Of a stretch of 64,000 bases of DNA, positions 20,733-33,712 are shown piece by piece. The notes beneath the pieces were generated by a model. The model did no database searches. It worked only from the letters and a program-made list of their open reading frames with translations, and was not told the origin of the DNA. This DNA comes from Larix kaempferi. Taxonomy: Eukaryota > Streptophyta > Pinopsida > Pinales > Pinaceae. Made by a program: the position numbers and the translations under genes. Numbering within the stretch: the stretch's first letter is position 1; the number at the start of each line of letters is the position of its first letter. Location of the stretch: assembly GCA_027924585.1 (NCBI GenBank), contig BSBM01000372.1:32854001-32918000 (forward strand). The letters are read 5' to 3'.

Positions 20733-22762
20733 TGTTAGCGCTAAAATTTGTCCTTTGATTTATTGAAGGACAAGCTTAGGACATATTGATTGTTTGGGAT
20801 AGTATTATAGTTATTTTTAAGGTTGATTCAATAGGTTCAATGAAATGGGTCTCAAGGGATTTAAAATTTTGAGATTCGAGACCAAGGATGTCTAATACAA
20901 AGAACAACACTTCATAGGTCATTGGCACACAACTTAAAGGTTGAACAAACATGAACATGAAAGGAAGTAGAAAGAGTAAAAGAATATGTGTGTAAGGAAG
21001 TCAAACATTTGTAAGAATATGTTCTCAACTAAAAACACCGTTAAAAGCATAAAACCATGTATTCAAAAACAACTTTCAAGCTCTCAGGTGATAAACAAAA
21101 ATACCCTAACTATTTTTCATCTAAAACTTAAAAGAAACTAATGCATTGCAATAATTGTTTCTGCTTTTAAATAAGAGATATTGCATAGAAAAATAAGACA
21201 CGGTCTGTCCAGTATATTGGTGATCATAGAGCATGAGAACACTTTTGTATGAGAACTAGAGAATATACACAGAAATAAATAGCCCTTCAATGACCTCCCT
21301 TATTCCTTCTGAGAGGAAGAGCTTGAACCCCCTTTTACATTCAAATTATCCAATTTATAAAGATTGCAAGACTGAAGCTGTTGCAGGATTTTTGGAGCAA
21401 AATTTTAACAATAAACTAAATATAGAAGCTGTCAATGATCTCTTGTAGGAAATTAAGGGTAGCTGAATTTGAATTCCTTGAAATCCATGATCTGGATTCG
21501 CTTGGATGATGACTCAGCATTTGAAAAACAATTGTAGGAAATTTATGGAAAAATCCATCTTGAACGGACCCAAATGTTTCCCAAACCATTGTGAAATTTT
21601 GAAAACCACTCGAAAATAGGCTAAATCACCCCATTCCAGAAGTGGGATTTTAACCTTTTTGGAATATCCCTTACGGTTTGGATGGAATTCGATCACAAAA
21701 TTAATACCCAAAAAATATGGAACAATCAACGTGTCTTTTACTGCTGCTGCTTGAACCACCTCTCACCTTTTGTAGACATAAGAAAAATGCATGCTATTAA
21801 TTCCTCAGATACTCTGATAATTAATCTTCCCAGCACAATATGGTAACCATCAAAAGCTTCGTCAAAACCCATACTTCTTTCTTGTCGTATCCTTGAATAC
21901 ATTGACATAACTCATAACAACTAGCTTCCTAAAATCTCAGTTTGCATTCAGGATAAACATTTAGTATCACACCATCATGCTCATGACACACTAGATTTCC
22001 ACCTTTATGGGGTGACATAACTGAGTATGTGATAAGGTAGCTAAAGAATGAGGACTTAGCAAGGCGCATATCCATATCCAAATGATTCTACTTGATGATG
22101 TAGCAGTCTTCATACAAATGATTTAATAACAAGGAATAATCAACTTAAGAATGGTAATGGAAGGTTTAGCATAACACACGTATTTAGCACTAGATTAATT
22201 TTGTAACGCCTTGTCGTTATCGGAACCTAATTTTCACTAAAGAATGATAATGATCCATGTTTCTTTAGTTCCCGGATATAATAAAAATGAACCTCCGCTA
22301 CAGAATGAAGCCTCATTCTTTAGCACACTTTTGCTACAAAATGAAGCCTCATTCTTTAGCACACTTTCGCTACAGAATGGAACTTGATTATTCAGCGCAC
22401 TTTCATAAATAGTATTAAACATTTGCTAAAGAATGACCACTCATTATGCAGCGCCGATATAATTGACATTTATTCTCTGCGCTACATAATGAAAAAGTAT
22501 GCGGAAGATAAAGTTGGCTCGAAGGTGAGAACCTGCATATAATTAGACAAAACAAAATACCCCTAGCAGATTGTAAAATATCCAATGATTCATGTAATTA
22601 ATCAACACACAAACACAATAAGAACTTGGTTGTTGGTGAATAGTAGTGTTCTTGCATATTCTACAGTGCCACTCCTTTGACTAACTAACATATGCGCTTC
22701 ACAATCTTGAAATTGAGCCAAAGATGCAAAAAAAAATTAATAGGTAGGTTTTAGCACTAACA
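20733..22762 (-). mobile_element. Element G LTR (2030 bp), shared between two G interiors
   Basis: The minus strand starts TGTTAGTGCTAAAACC (22762) and ends TTTTAGCGCTAACA (20733), so the ends are matched inverted repeats. On its 3' side lie a primer site and gag. On its 5' side lies 22763-24262, which is homologous to the 3' end of the G interior. Near 22290-22400 a ~40 bp unit with CTCATTCTTTAGCACACTTT recurs. Nothing coding was seen in the rest. Confidence 0.8.
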
Positions 22763-24262
22763 TTGGCTCCAGCTAGGGATAGCAACCTCCCTATGATGCA
22801 CTAAGAAGTTGTAGACCTGTGCCATCATTATGAAAATCAATGTAGCTCAAGATGCACTTTGGTGACTGCATACTGAAGAAGAAAAAAGTTGCAATTTGAA
22901 TATGCGTTGAAAACAACCATTCTGCATTAATGCTCTGTTTTCTTCTTGTTCCCCTTGAGAAATCGTATAAATATCATATGTTTCACCATAGGAAAGGGCA
23001 TATAATTAACACAAAATTTGTTTTTTAACATGATTAGAATGACTATAATCTTTATCCTCCTTAGGATCCTCAACAAATTTCTACTGATACCTATCATGAA
23101 CTATACGAAAATTTGCCCTTTTTTTAATCAAAAGTGTGATCCTCAAAATGATTTTAGGACAACAGTTTCTTCAACCAAAACATTTGGCAGGATTTTGTTT
23201 TCAACTTCTAGAAGGATAAACAATTAAATCTTCATTATCCAAAATGCTGAGAAATATTCTTTTGATCAAAAAATTCTGAACATTGCTAATTTGCAGAAGA
23301 TTATAAGTATTACTGATTTGTAGGATTTTCAAAAGACAGATTACTGAAAATATCCAAATCTGAAAATTATGTCATCTTGACATGCTAACCAAACCACACA
23401 CTGAAGGCTATAATCTGCTATTTTCTTGATATACTAAAAAATAGAAACTATTTGAATTGATAAGCTGCTATACCTATGAAAATGATAACCGCAAACTAAA
23501 ATTATTATGTACCAGTGTTCTTAAAACAATCCATCGACTGTAAACCAGCATGCTTTATATTCAAATTAAGAATTGAAAGTATTCTACTTGTAGAAAAAAA
23601 TGTTGAAAACTACCTGCACCAGTGTCTTCCTCCATTGGGATATGGAGTCTTTATTTTGAAATTCTATTCTACTACATATCATATCAACTGCAAACCAACT
23701 GAAAATCCAATGCTCGAATGGAAAGATTATTTATGTACATGTCCTAATATAACCAGTGGAAGTCAAGCTGGTCATGTATATACAAATTTCCAGTGCAACC
23801 AAACAAACATTGGGATGGTGGAAACATCGTCTTCTTTACAGCTGAATGAAAAAATGCACAAATATATAAATTTTTGCAACAAACCTGTAATATGCATCAT
23901 ATACTTACTGTTACAACTTGATTGTATGATGAATGTTGCAACGTTTTGAACTTCTGGAGCATTGAGTCCATGTAGTGAGCCACAAGATCATGAAGAATAC
24001 AGAAAGGATCTAGTTGATCTGGAAATTGTTGCTCTGAAAAATATGCTTTATTCATCAAGCTATGCTCATTTATAATTTATGCGCCATCTTTAATGTTATT
24101 GACCATATATTTTTTGATGTCTTCTGCAGGTCTAGGTTCAAAAATGGGAGAAATAATCTTGCTAATTTATGGAAATTGTTGCTCCATTGTTGGTGATGGA
24201 GATATGATGAGCTACTCTGATGATTCTTTCTTATATTTTTTACTGCCTTCCCAAAAATCTAG
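22763..24262 (-). mobile_element. Element G' interior 3' end, diverged copy without element A
   Basis: Homologous to 6520-7896 followed directly by 19199-~19320, with visibly more divergence than between the tandem copies. At about 24130-24140 it reads GTCTAGGTTCAAAAATGGGA, the uninterrupted form of the site where A inserted. The minus frame keeps QQFPDQLDPFCILHDLVAHY. Stops occur where the other copies have none, and the reverse also holds. Similarity ends near 24262. Confidence 0.78.
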
Positions 24263-25005
24263 GTTAACAATCAAATTAAAACCCTTAACAAGTGAAGGAT
24301 GGAAGCACATTTTACCATTCCCCCGCAACATGAAGACAGAAGACAAGTACATAAGAGAACAATCATCTCTTATCTAAATCACTACTTCCATAATTGGAAG
24401 GATTGAGTGAATACATAAGTAGACAAAAGAGGCAAGGTTCAATGATTGAATTGCCCGCTTGAAGGCTCAGATCCAGTCTCCATTAATTGTGCTTTAAAAT
24501 TCTAAATTTGCGACAAAAAGTCTAAAAATACTATAGAAAATGGGTTTTTTGATGAAAAAACAAAATTTGGGAAAAAGGTATTATCCCACATTGAAGTTTG
24601 ACTCCTGAGTTCCCAATTCCCAATGCTATATAAAGAGGCATTTGGGGCAATGTAAAATACAGAAAGTGAGAGTAAAGGCATGTTGGAAGATTGAAAGGTT
24701 GGAAATATCATCTTCTACACAAAGCACTTGGATGATCAAAGGCATGGATGGAGAAGGATGGCTTAAAGCAAAGGAGAAGGGATTCACCTCCAAAGCAAGG
24801 TTGTAAGTATCATTCTTCTTTGATTTTATATGAAGTAATTAAACCCCCCCACCATTTTTTAGTTTAGTTTTTTCCTCCAAGTTATTTCAAATTCAAAATT
24901 GGTGGTTAGTTTCAAGCTTTTTCAAGTTAATGTTGATAGAATTAGAGGTAAGGATGCATGATTGAGGTAAGAATGCATGGTAAGCTGGTGGATATGGAGG
25001 CCTAA
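24263..25005 (+). other. Possible LTR sequence of another element (H), interrupted by element C
   Basis: No gene. GGTATTATCCCACATTGAAG is followed by CTATATAAAGAGG at about 24625-24640, a plausible core promoter, and by a GT-type donor GGTTGTAAGTAT near 24800. It continues after element C at 61665. I could not find a convincing LTR start. The target CCTAA of element C is at 25001-25005. Confidence 0.4.
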
Positions 25006-25651
25006 TGTTGATGTATATGTAACTTCGGAATGTATTTCACATATATGTATATTGTATTCCTATAGAGATGTTATTATTCCTCTATACGGAAGTGTCGTCA
25101 TTTATATTGTAAGTGTCGTAACTTATACTTGATGGGTTATTAGACCACCTTGTTGGGGTCGGCCCTGTATAAGTCATGTGGGTCAAAGGGTTATTAGACC
25201 ACCCTATTGGGGGTCGGCCATGTGGGTCAAAGGGTTATTAGACCACCCTAGTGGGGGTCGGCCCAGTCAGCATTATGTTAAGTGGTTAAGTTGAGGCCGA
25301 CCTAGTTGAGTAAAGGTCAAGTCAAGTAAGTGTATAAATAGAGAGTGTGTCTCTCTCATTTTACACATTCTATTCTCTCACTCACACTTTGGAGAATGGC
25401 GCACTTGTGGAGGAGGAGGATCTGCTGCTAGGAGAAGACTATCTCTTGTATTCTGGTTGTATCATTGCTCTATCTATCTCTGAGGAAGTTATTGGGGTTT
25501 TTCACCTTTATGGTTTTCCCCAAGTAAACTCAGTGTCTCCTGTGTGCTTTCATTATTGTGTCCATGATTGATATGCTGTAGATTTGCTGTACATGTTGTT
25601 CTCTCAGTTAAGATCCTAGATCATATTGAAGTAAATTCTTAAAATTTAACA
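25006..25651 (+). mobile_element. Element C 5' LTR (646 bp)
   Basis: TGTTGATGTATATG to AAAATTTAACA. A TATA box TATAAATA is at 25333-25340, followed by GAGAGTGTGTCTCTC. GGGTTATTAGACCACC recurs at 25134, 25188 and 25232 with GGGGTCGGCC tails, a short tandem repeat of about 44-54 bp in the U3 part. Confidence 0.95.
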
Positions 25652-25663
25652 TGGTATCAGAGC
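25652..25663 (+). other. Element C primer-binding site
   Basis: TGGTATCAGAGC, perfect initiator-Met tRNA primer site, directly after the LTR. Confidence 0.95.
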
Positions 25664-26037
25664 TAGCCTAAAAGAAGGCATGATATGGCATGTATGACAC
25701 TTGTTGCACTTACGATGCCAGGGCTTGATATAGAAAAAACCAGTCATCGTAGCACTTTCGCTATAAATCCATTTTGGTGAAGTTTTCGGATCTAAAAATT
25801 TTACAGGTCAAATATAAGATCCCCATGTACCTTGTATCCAAAGGAAAACCTCTAATTCGTTGTACTTTGTGATTTATGATCTGTACAATATATGGTTTCT
25901 GCCTCTTCCAGATCCGAGTCAAAATCAGGTGACCTTGGGAAAAAGGTCATAACTTGGGCTAGGAAGCTCCAAATGAAATTTAGTAAAACCTGACAAGTAG
26001 TACACATACTGTACTATCTTAGAAAAATTTGTCAGAG

Positions 26038-26392
26038 GCCGAAGGTGAACCAGTGACACGTGGCACGCCGTACAAGTTCGCTCTCCTGTATTATCCCATA
26101 AACAGGTCACGTTGCAACACTTGGCATAACTCTCTCTTAGAGAATCCAACTGAGGTAAGACCTATCGGGATGGAAAGATAACAGGTCGGGCTATCTCAAG
26201 AAAAAATTTCAGAAGCCGAAGTTGAACAAGTGACACATGGCACGCCGTACAAGTTTGCTCTCATGTATTATCCCATAAACAGGTGATGTTGCGACACTTG
26301 GCATAACTCTCTCTCAGAGAATCCAATTGAGGTCAGACCTATTGGGATGGAAAGATAACAGGTTGGGCTATATCAAGAAAAATTTTCAGACC
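26038..26392 (+). repeat. 177 bp tandem duplication in element C leader
   Basis: GCCGAAG(G/T)TGAAC starts at 26038 and 26215. Both units carry GTGACACRTGGCACGCCGTA and CATAACTCTCTCT. No coding frame spans them. Sequence on both sides (25664-26037 and 26393-26984) is untranslated leader with no gene seen. Confidence 0.85.
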
Positions 26393-26984
26393 CTGTGTCT
26401 TGGAAAGTTCGGAGTTACACTAGAAACAATCAGGTACATATTTCTGTCAAAACATAATTATTTTTTAGCACCTGCATTCATGGCTTCCGGAATTTAGGGC
26501 TTCGGAGAAAGTTGGAATTTTTGTAATCGGAGACCACAGATGGATTCTACTCATCAAAATCGAAATTTAGAGACCAAGATCAGAGTTTTTGGTTGGGCAG
26601 AAGGCCGGGATTGATCAAACCCCAGTTCGGGACTTTGATCGGAAAGATGGAAAATTAGGGCTTCTGCAAAAATTGGAGTTTTCGAAATATGTGACCACGG
26701 CTGGAAGCTCCTCAAAAAAATCGAAGCTTATAGCTTTGAATCAAATCTTTTGGTTGGATAAATCTTCGAGAAACTCAAACCTTAATTCAGGGTCCTCCCT
26801 AGTGAATCCGGAAATCTAAAAGGCAATTTTGAGGGGTGAAACTTTTCAGTTTTCAAATTCTGAATATACCAACTTGATCAGCTCATCAAGGCGCATATTT
26901 CTATCCTTTTGGAAGTTTTAAATTCAAAGTTTGAATTTTTTGGGTTTCTTTGACAAACCCTAATCCAGCTCCAAGTCCAGTTCT

Positions 26985-27110
26985 TGCAAATCAAGTGGAT
27001 TGGGTTAATCCTAGAAGAAGATGGATTGGTCACATGCATAAGTGAAGAAGTTCCTGTCTCAGAGGGAGATGAGGCGAAGGCCTTCCATAAGAAGATTACA
27101 AGCAATCTTG
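26985..27110 (+). pseudogene. gag: Element C gag N-terminal remnant
   Basis: The frame reads WIGLILEEDGLVTCISEEVP then EGDEAKAFHKK. This aligns with residues 17-52 of the element B Gag (RIGLILEENELDTYVREEVP...). The frame then leaves the homology, so only about 40 codons of Gag remain. Confidence 0.75.
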
Positions 27111-28130
27111 ACAGGTATGGCTTACAGGTGTGTTTTATGGTTAAGTTTATCATATGTTTGTCTTCATATCATTACAGTACAATCTTGATTAATTACTAGA
27201 CTTGTCGTATCACCTTGATAGAAGATATTCATTGATTAAGGTTTTGACACTTATGAATGTACTAATGCATTGTGATGTTGTATGCGGTTTATGTTGTTTG
27301 CTAACACAAAATGTACACCAAGAAAGTCAAATCATGTTCTACTTCAAGAACATATGCTCATGGTGACATGAAGACAAAGATTCATCCATTGTCATGGATC
27401 ACATAGAAGATCTACTTTCGAGGTATGTATAACTTGGTTCTACAATGGTTAACTTATGAGACATGCCAGTTACTAGCACAAGTCACTGAAGAGAACCATA
27501 AGACATTATGCGGGTATGTTAGACAAAACTAGCTAGCATGCTAATCCAGGTATGTTTTTCCTATATCAAACTAGAATCCTACCTTGTGTTGGATCTTATA
27601 CTATTGTGTTGTTGATAATGATTATTCAGGAAGTCATAGGTTTGAATAATCATGGTTGTATGCAGATTATGTTTCTTACCATAATTGATGATATGACTAA
27701 CCAGAAGAATCATGAAGGTATAGCTTTGAATAATCACGGGTTTTATGCATATTATATCTCTTATCTTGATTGATGATTCAACTAACCAGAAGAGTCCTAT
27801 GATCAAATAAAAATATGTATGAGTAAAAGAAGACTTCCCTGAAACCTTGAATACTAATGTTTATTATCTGTGAATGATCATGAATATACATGTTTAAGAT
27901 TATTGTGTTTTGATAGTATTAAGATTATACTAATAAATGTGTGATTATGTATGAGACCTCAAGGATAACACAATGATGATACTAATAAGCATGCATGGTG
28001 ATTAAGGATGGATGTAAGTTCAAGGACAGGTAATCCAAGAAGCAAAGATCAAGAGGGAGCACACTCCAGTTGTTCCTGCAAGAAAGCAAAGGAGCACACT
28101 TCAGTAGTTTCTACAAGGATGCAGATATTC
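27111..28130 (+). other. Element C interior without recognisable gene
   Basis: This occupies the place where gag, protease and integrase should be. It is AT-rich and has no frame resembling those domains. A ~90 bp unit (TTTGAATAATCA(T/C)GG...GACTAACCAGAAGA) is repeated at about 27635-27795. Confidence 0.55.
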
Positions 28131-28210
28131 AAAGGGAGTTGACCACTTCTCACAATCCACATAAGAATGGAGTTGCAGAAAAGAAGCAAAGACTGAGAGG
28201 GATTCAACCC
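28131..28210 (+). pseudogene. pol: Element C integrase fragment
   Basis: SHNPHKNGVAEKKQRLRG is readable and resembles the copia integrase core NPQQNGVAERKNRTI that contains the catalytic Glu. It is only about 20-25 codons. The following 28211-28640 shows no clear gene. Confidence 0.55.
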
Positions 28211-28740
28211 AACAAACAAACAAAGATAAGTATTTGAATTGTCATTACTTGCATATTTTATTGTTTAAATAATACTATTCAATAATGTATATACTGATGT
28301 TCCTAGAATTAGGTTGTGTATTATGCATATAAGAATAGTTGCATTGATGAACAGTATAGTACTAATATGCATGGGTAAGTGGCCTATGGCACTGTAAAAC
28401 ATTCCATTGCTACTTATCTAGAATGAAACCTCTTTGCTGACATGTTGGGAGTTGTGCACACTCTTAACAATGTTCTGGTAGAGATTGGAAGGCATCTAGA
28501 AAGTTATGGGATATGGATAAATGTTGTATTGAAGCATTGGCTAAGATAATTGCATGACTGTATGACATATTTCTTTATGTGTAAGAATTTGTTCTGAAAA
28601 CTATGAGATGTTTTCTAATCATGCAATTTAACTTGTTGTGTAGGAAAGATCGTATGCCATCACCTACAAAAGAAGAACTACAACATTTGTTCAGCAACAA
28701 AATTATCCATTGAAGATATTGAAGTTCCCAGGATATGGGA

Positions 28741-29492
28741 AGAATGCCATGATCCGTCGATCATGAAGAATGATGTTTGGGATGTAGTCCCAAGACCTGA
28801 AGGGAAGTTTGTTATGACTTCCATACGGATCTATCAAGATCAAGCATGCTACAGATGGCAGCATAGAGAAATATAAAAGTGATGAAATAGAAGATACACT
28901 AGATGGATTTCAAGATAGCTTTCTTGAATGGTGTAGTTGAAGAAGAAGTGTATGTGGAGCAGCCACTTCGATCTGAGACACATGACAGGAAATCATATAT
29001 GTGCAGAACTTGGTATGGTAGGATAGGCAGCTTTCTATCCAGTTTGGTCTTTACCAAGAGTAATGCGGGTTCCAACCTTTACTACAAGGTTGAGGTAGGA
29101 AATCCAGGGATACTCTTATTGTATGTGGATGACCTGTTTGTAACAAGAGATGATGGATTGATTTCTGACACGCAGCGGAAGCTTGCAGCCGAGTTCGAGA
29201 TGAAGGAATTGGGGATGATGCACTATTTTCTTGGTATGGAGGTGTGGCAGAGTACAGATGGAATCTTCCTTGGACAAGGGAAGTATGCAGTAGATATTAT
29301 GAAGAGGTTCGTGATGATGGACTGCAAGGCTATGGCCACACCTATGGCATCAAACCTGAAGCTTCTGTGTGATGCTTCATCTGATTTGGTCGATGTCACG
29401 ATGTATCATCAGATGATTGGGTCCTCTATGTACCTGACGAACACGAGACCAGATATTTTCTTTGCGGTGAACACATTGAGCCAGTTCCTGAC
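28741..29492 (+). pseudogene. pol: Element C reverse transcriptase (5' part, up to element D)
   Basis: It starts in the RT N-terminus (MKNDVWDVVPRPEGKFVMTS), then has a damaged stretch and resumes at 28903 with FKIAFLNGVVEEEVYVEQPL. Relative to B, thirteen residues (RLKKALYGLKQAP) are missing in frame, between YMC and RTWYGRIG. The catalytic YVDD is intact (LLLYVDDLFVTRDD, near 29120-29135). The frame runs to MYLTNTRPDIFFAVNTLSQF and is cut at 29492 by element D. The reading resumes at 37972. Confidence 0.9.
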
Positions 29493-31516
29493 TGTCATGT
29501 CCCAAATTTGGAATTGGGTCACAATGGCCTAATCACATTATCCATATTCATTAGAGTTTGTAAAATTGATGTTAAGGGTCAAATAATTGCCAAGGAGGAA
29601 AATTACTAGTTTCCTAGGTTTGGGGTGGAAGCTTTCGGATTTGGAATAAGGGGGATAATAAATGATGTTTAGACATTAGAAGGGTTCAAGTATTTAATAA
29701 ATAGAGTGAATAAATAAATTCAAGAGAAATCCTAGGTGACAAATGGTTTTGGAGACATATGGAGGATGTGGGACCCACACTAGCTTGATTTTTCATAATA
29801 CATGGTATCTCTCTTTTGAAAATTCAAATTAATGGGAATGTGAACACTCTTGGGTGAGTTGGTAAGTCATAACACATGTCATTGAACATATTAGGTCGAA
29901 TTGGGAAGGATTGGTAACCTCCATGGAAGATAAAGAGTCAAAGTGGAAGTTTGTGGACACTTGGGCTAGATTCCCTAGCCCCTATGACACCAATGATGGA
30001 GCATCTATGACAACTATGATAAATTGTAGACCTGACCTCTGACATCTGACCACTATGACATGTCAGCCCCAAAAATAGGCTCAAGGAAGGTGAATTTGGG
30101 AGTTGGAGAATCCAAAGAGACTCAAAATCGAATTTGGGAGAAGATGGAAGGTTAGAACTAGGAGACAAGTGGCAAATGTGGAATATTTCCTAAATGGAAA
30201 TCTATTGAATCTATTGAGAGGATTTCGACCCTTAGAAGGCTAATTTTGGTTATAAAATGTATAAATGAAGTATGAGAATAGCTTTTGATCATTTGTAGAA
30301 TTTGCAATTGCATTTGTGAAGAGGGAGAGCTAGTGGATGACTAGTTTCTTGCCTTAGCCAATTTCGAGGGTGAAAGATTCCCATCCAAGTTGGAAATTGG
30401 AAAGGCCATTCAGACCTTTCATTTGGAGCTTTAATGGAGTCTTTATTTGCAGGTGTAAGCTACAAGGCAGCTCATGGTTTCTTCTATTGCAGCTCACTCC
30501 TTCAACCAATTCCAGTTTTGATGGCATATTCTTGATCCTTGAGGGAGGGCGTTTTTGGTGAGCTATTGTACTCTTTGGAGAAGCTTTTAATGCCTAATTT
30601 ATTTTTTAATATGAATTAAATACTCTGTTCTTCATCTCCAAAAAATTTCAGGTCGAAATTCCAAGTAGAAATGTATAGATCTCATTTTTAATGGAAGAAC
30701 AATGCCATTTCCCCACTACCTTGTTATGAGCCAATGTATTGATGATGATTCCGAATGAATGGATGATTCTATGATATATTTGTGATCAATATACTACCAT
30801 GGATGTATTCTACAAGTTTCATGTGTTGTACTTGAGCATTTGAAGCATTTTTACTCAGTTTAGTTGTATTGGGAGGTGAAATAGTGCCATTTCCCCAAGG
30901 GTCGAATTGGGGATTTTTGCAGTTGAATGGGAGAGGATGAGAAAAGTTGTAATAATACATTAATGGTGCATATGAGACTTTAATAAAATATTTAACACAT
31001 TACATACCTCTTTTCATAAATTTGAGTGGGTTTGGAGGCATTTGGGAAGCCATTTTCAGTACTTACCCCAGGGGGATTTGAACCCCAAATTACTAGTAGA
31101 ATTGCATAATTGGTCCAGAATCTTAAGAGAGTTTGAATAGGTATTTTGGTGGAAATATGTCATCCATAAACATCATATTCAAGTTCTAATATAATTCATA
31201 CACCTTCCTTGAAGATTTGAAGGCATTTGGAGTCAATTTGAGACCTAAAGACCAATACTAGTCAAAGGAAAATCACTAGTAAAGTTACCTACATTGATCA
31301 GAATTGAAAGAGGATTTGCAGAAGTATTTTAAAGGTCCAAAGGAATCCCTGAAACACATATTTATGTTCTAATATCATTCATATACCTTCTCAGAATATT
31401 TGGGATCATTTGGGGCAAATTTGGGACCTAGAGATCAAAACTAGTCAAAGGTCGAACTAGGGAAAAGAAAGTGGAAAATTGCAATTTTAATAAAATTGCT
31501 AATAAGGGACATTACA
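29493..31516 (+). mobile_element. Element D 5' LTR (2024 bp)
   Basis: TGTCATGTCCCAAATTTGG to AATAAGGGACATTACA. No coding frame of interest. The small ORFs in it are also in the 3' copy and look incidental. Confidence 0.95.
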
Positions 31517-31517
31517 G

Positions 31518-31529
31518 TGGTATCAGAGC
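31518..31529 (+). other. Element D primer-binding site
   Basis: TGGTATCAGAGC, one base after the LTR end. Perfect initiator-Met tRNA primer site. Confidence 0.95.
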
Positions 31530-31582
31530 ATGGTCCTTGCACCTGTGTATTAGGTACATACATTCAAGAATAATTGGCAGCC

Positions 31583-33712
31583 ATGTCTTACTATTATGAT
31601 GAATCCTATGAGTACAATTCTTATGAGGAATATGCAGATGCTTATGAGCAATATGAAGTAGAATGTGAATGGTATGAGGAATAGGTGCCATCATGCAACA
31701 CTTCTTACAATTTCAAGAGAAATGAATATTATTCTTATGACTTTAAATCTGATGAATATGAGTGGGTCACACCAACCAAGGATAATTCTATGAGTGAGTT
31801 CCAAAGATGGAGAGCAAAATATAAAACCTTGCCCCAACAATATCAAAAATATCAAGAATATCTTGCTTTTAGCAAAAATACACAAAATGCCATGTCTTTT
31901 GAGTACTATGCTGAACATGTTTTTGAAAATAGGCCCAAAAATGAAGATGTGGAGTTAGTGAAGAAAGGTTTATGCCCTTCTTGTAAAAACCCTTGAAGCG
32001 AGTATCATATATGTGTGCATGAAATGATGTCCTCCTTGAGGAGAGGTTTTGAGATTTATTCAAGAAGAGATTCCAAATATATTGATCCTAAGGAAAACAA
32101 GGGGAAAAATACATCAGCTTGCTTTAAGGAGCAAAAGGAAGAGACATCACAAGAGCATGAAGAAGATTCTATTGAAAATATGGAAGATCATTTCGAGACA
32201 CCTTCTAGCTTAGAAATGAAACAAAGAGCATCTACTGATGGATGCTTAAACTATGAAGGAGTACCTACTGATGGGTGCTCACACCTCTATGTTGGTGACA
32301 TAGAGATCAGTTTTGAAAGTGTTTCTACAAGTACAAGTTTCATTAAGCATGATAATGAAGACCTTGTAGCAGTTGAAGAAGAACCAAGATCAACTTCCCC
32401 ATCACCACTTGAGCTTCATGAAGTTGGTCCAAGCAAAATTGAAGAAGATGAGGAGGTTCATTTGCAAGAGCCTCATTTTCTTGAAGGGTCCTTAAAGATG
32501 AATGAAAATAAGATCCAAGAGTCCCTCAGCATTCTCCATGACACTCAAGCATTGGTGTCAAATTCTTGTTGGAGAGCTACTTCATTGGAGGAAACATCCT
32601 TCCTTGAAGACATGGAGAAGATTCAAAGAGCAATGTGCCACATCAAAGGTAATTTCATGTCTTTGCTTTTTGATAGAAACCATTTGTTTGAGCTTAATGA
32701 ATTGTTACATGATGCATACTTGAAGAATAATGAGGATATTCATAAGCTCACAATTCAAAATGAGCAACTTCTTGAAAAGTTGCAAGATACTTGTTTTTCC
32801 TCCTATGTTTCAGATTGTCAAATGGTAGATTGTTTGGAGGATTCTCATGACATGGTGGATCATGAAAAATGTGAAAATTTGAATGTTCTTGATGTGTTTG
32901 AATATGAACTTGAAGAGATCCAAACACTTGATGTGGTGGAAGAGGAATTTGAATTGCCTCTTGATGAAGGTTATGCAATTTTTAAAGAAGAGCATGATTC
33001 CTCTACATTGGAACCAAAATATGACAAAGAGTTCACACTTTTGAAGGAGCTGCATGATACTACCCATATGGATCCTTCCCATGATGAAACTTCTGTACTT
33101 TTTGATCATTTGGGTGATTTGGTTCATTCTCCTACATCCTACAATTCCATGTTTTGCAACATTAGTCTCAATGAAGTATGGGTGAAAGGGTTCTTTTTTA
33201 TGGTGCCACATGAGGAGTATGGAACTCCTAGATTTACTTTTTATGATGATATGGTTGGAGCACATTCTTATTCACATTTGCAGCAACATTATTTGTCACT
33301 TTATGATGATGCAAATCTACATGGATGCACCTATGATATGCATTTGAGTCACTTGAAGACTCATGGTTTTTCTTGCTCAACATTTGATTCATTTGATGTT
33401 GGAGGAACTTCATCCAACACTTGGGAGAATAGATTTATGATTGGAGAACATTTTTGTTGGCAGCCACATACTTTTTATGATTCTCACATTCATGGATGTA
33501 TGGGTGATACTTCTTTGAGTCATTTGAAGTCTCCTTGTTTTTTCTGCTCATTATTTGGTTCAGATTTTAGTGGAGATTCTTCATTCACTGCTTGGATGAA
33601 AGAATACATGGCTGAATATTTTGATGCATATCACATCCTTTTGGAGCAGCATTATAGGACATGGGATCCTCACCTATGTCATTGGAGCAGATTTGATTGG
33701 TCACTTGAAGCT
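31583..33712 (+). pseudogene. Element D long ORF of unknown function, part 1
   Basis: From the ATG at 31583 one frame runs 710 codons to the solo LTR insertion, with only two stops (TAG at 31682-31684 and TGA at 31994-31996), both in frame. The first 33 residues are Tyr/Glu-rich (SYYYDESYEYNSYEE). A CPSCKNP pair lies at about residues 131-137. Then follows a long acidic stretch (EEEPRSTSPSPLELHE; EEFELPLDEGYAIFKEE). Near the end a motif HGC...LSHLK...FxCSxF occurs twice about 57 residues apart (33322 and 33493). No protease, RT or integrase motif is present in this part. I suspect a derived gag with a long extension, as in element G, but I do not recognise the protein. It continues after element E at 35437. 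Confidence 0.7.

Noticed and set aside
22763-22785. TTGGCTCCAGCTAGGG on the plus strand as a primer-binding site, which would reverse the G LTR
   Set aside because: A better primer site and gag lie on the minus strand at the other end of the LTR, and coding-like frames in 22763-24262 are also on the minus strand.
23515-23949. 144-codon plus-strand ORF in G'
   Set aside because: The homologous parts of both tandem copies (about 590-1020 and 7270-7700) do not keep this frame. Conserved coding-like text nearby is on the minus strand.
24934-24945. TGATAGAATTAG as the start of a short LTR ending TTTCTATCA at about 61873
   Set aside because: The match is short. The TATA-like sequence and TCCCACATTG text lie upstream of it, which would place the promoter outside such an LTR.
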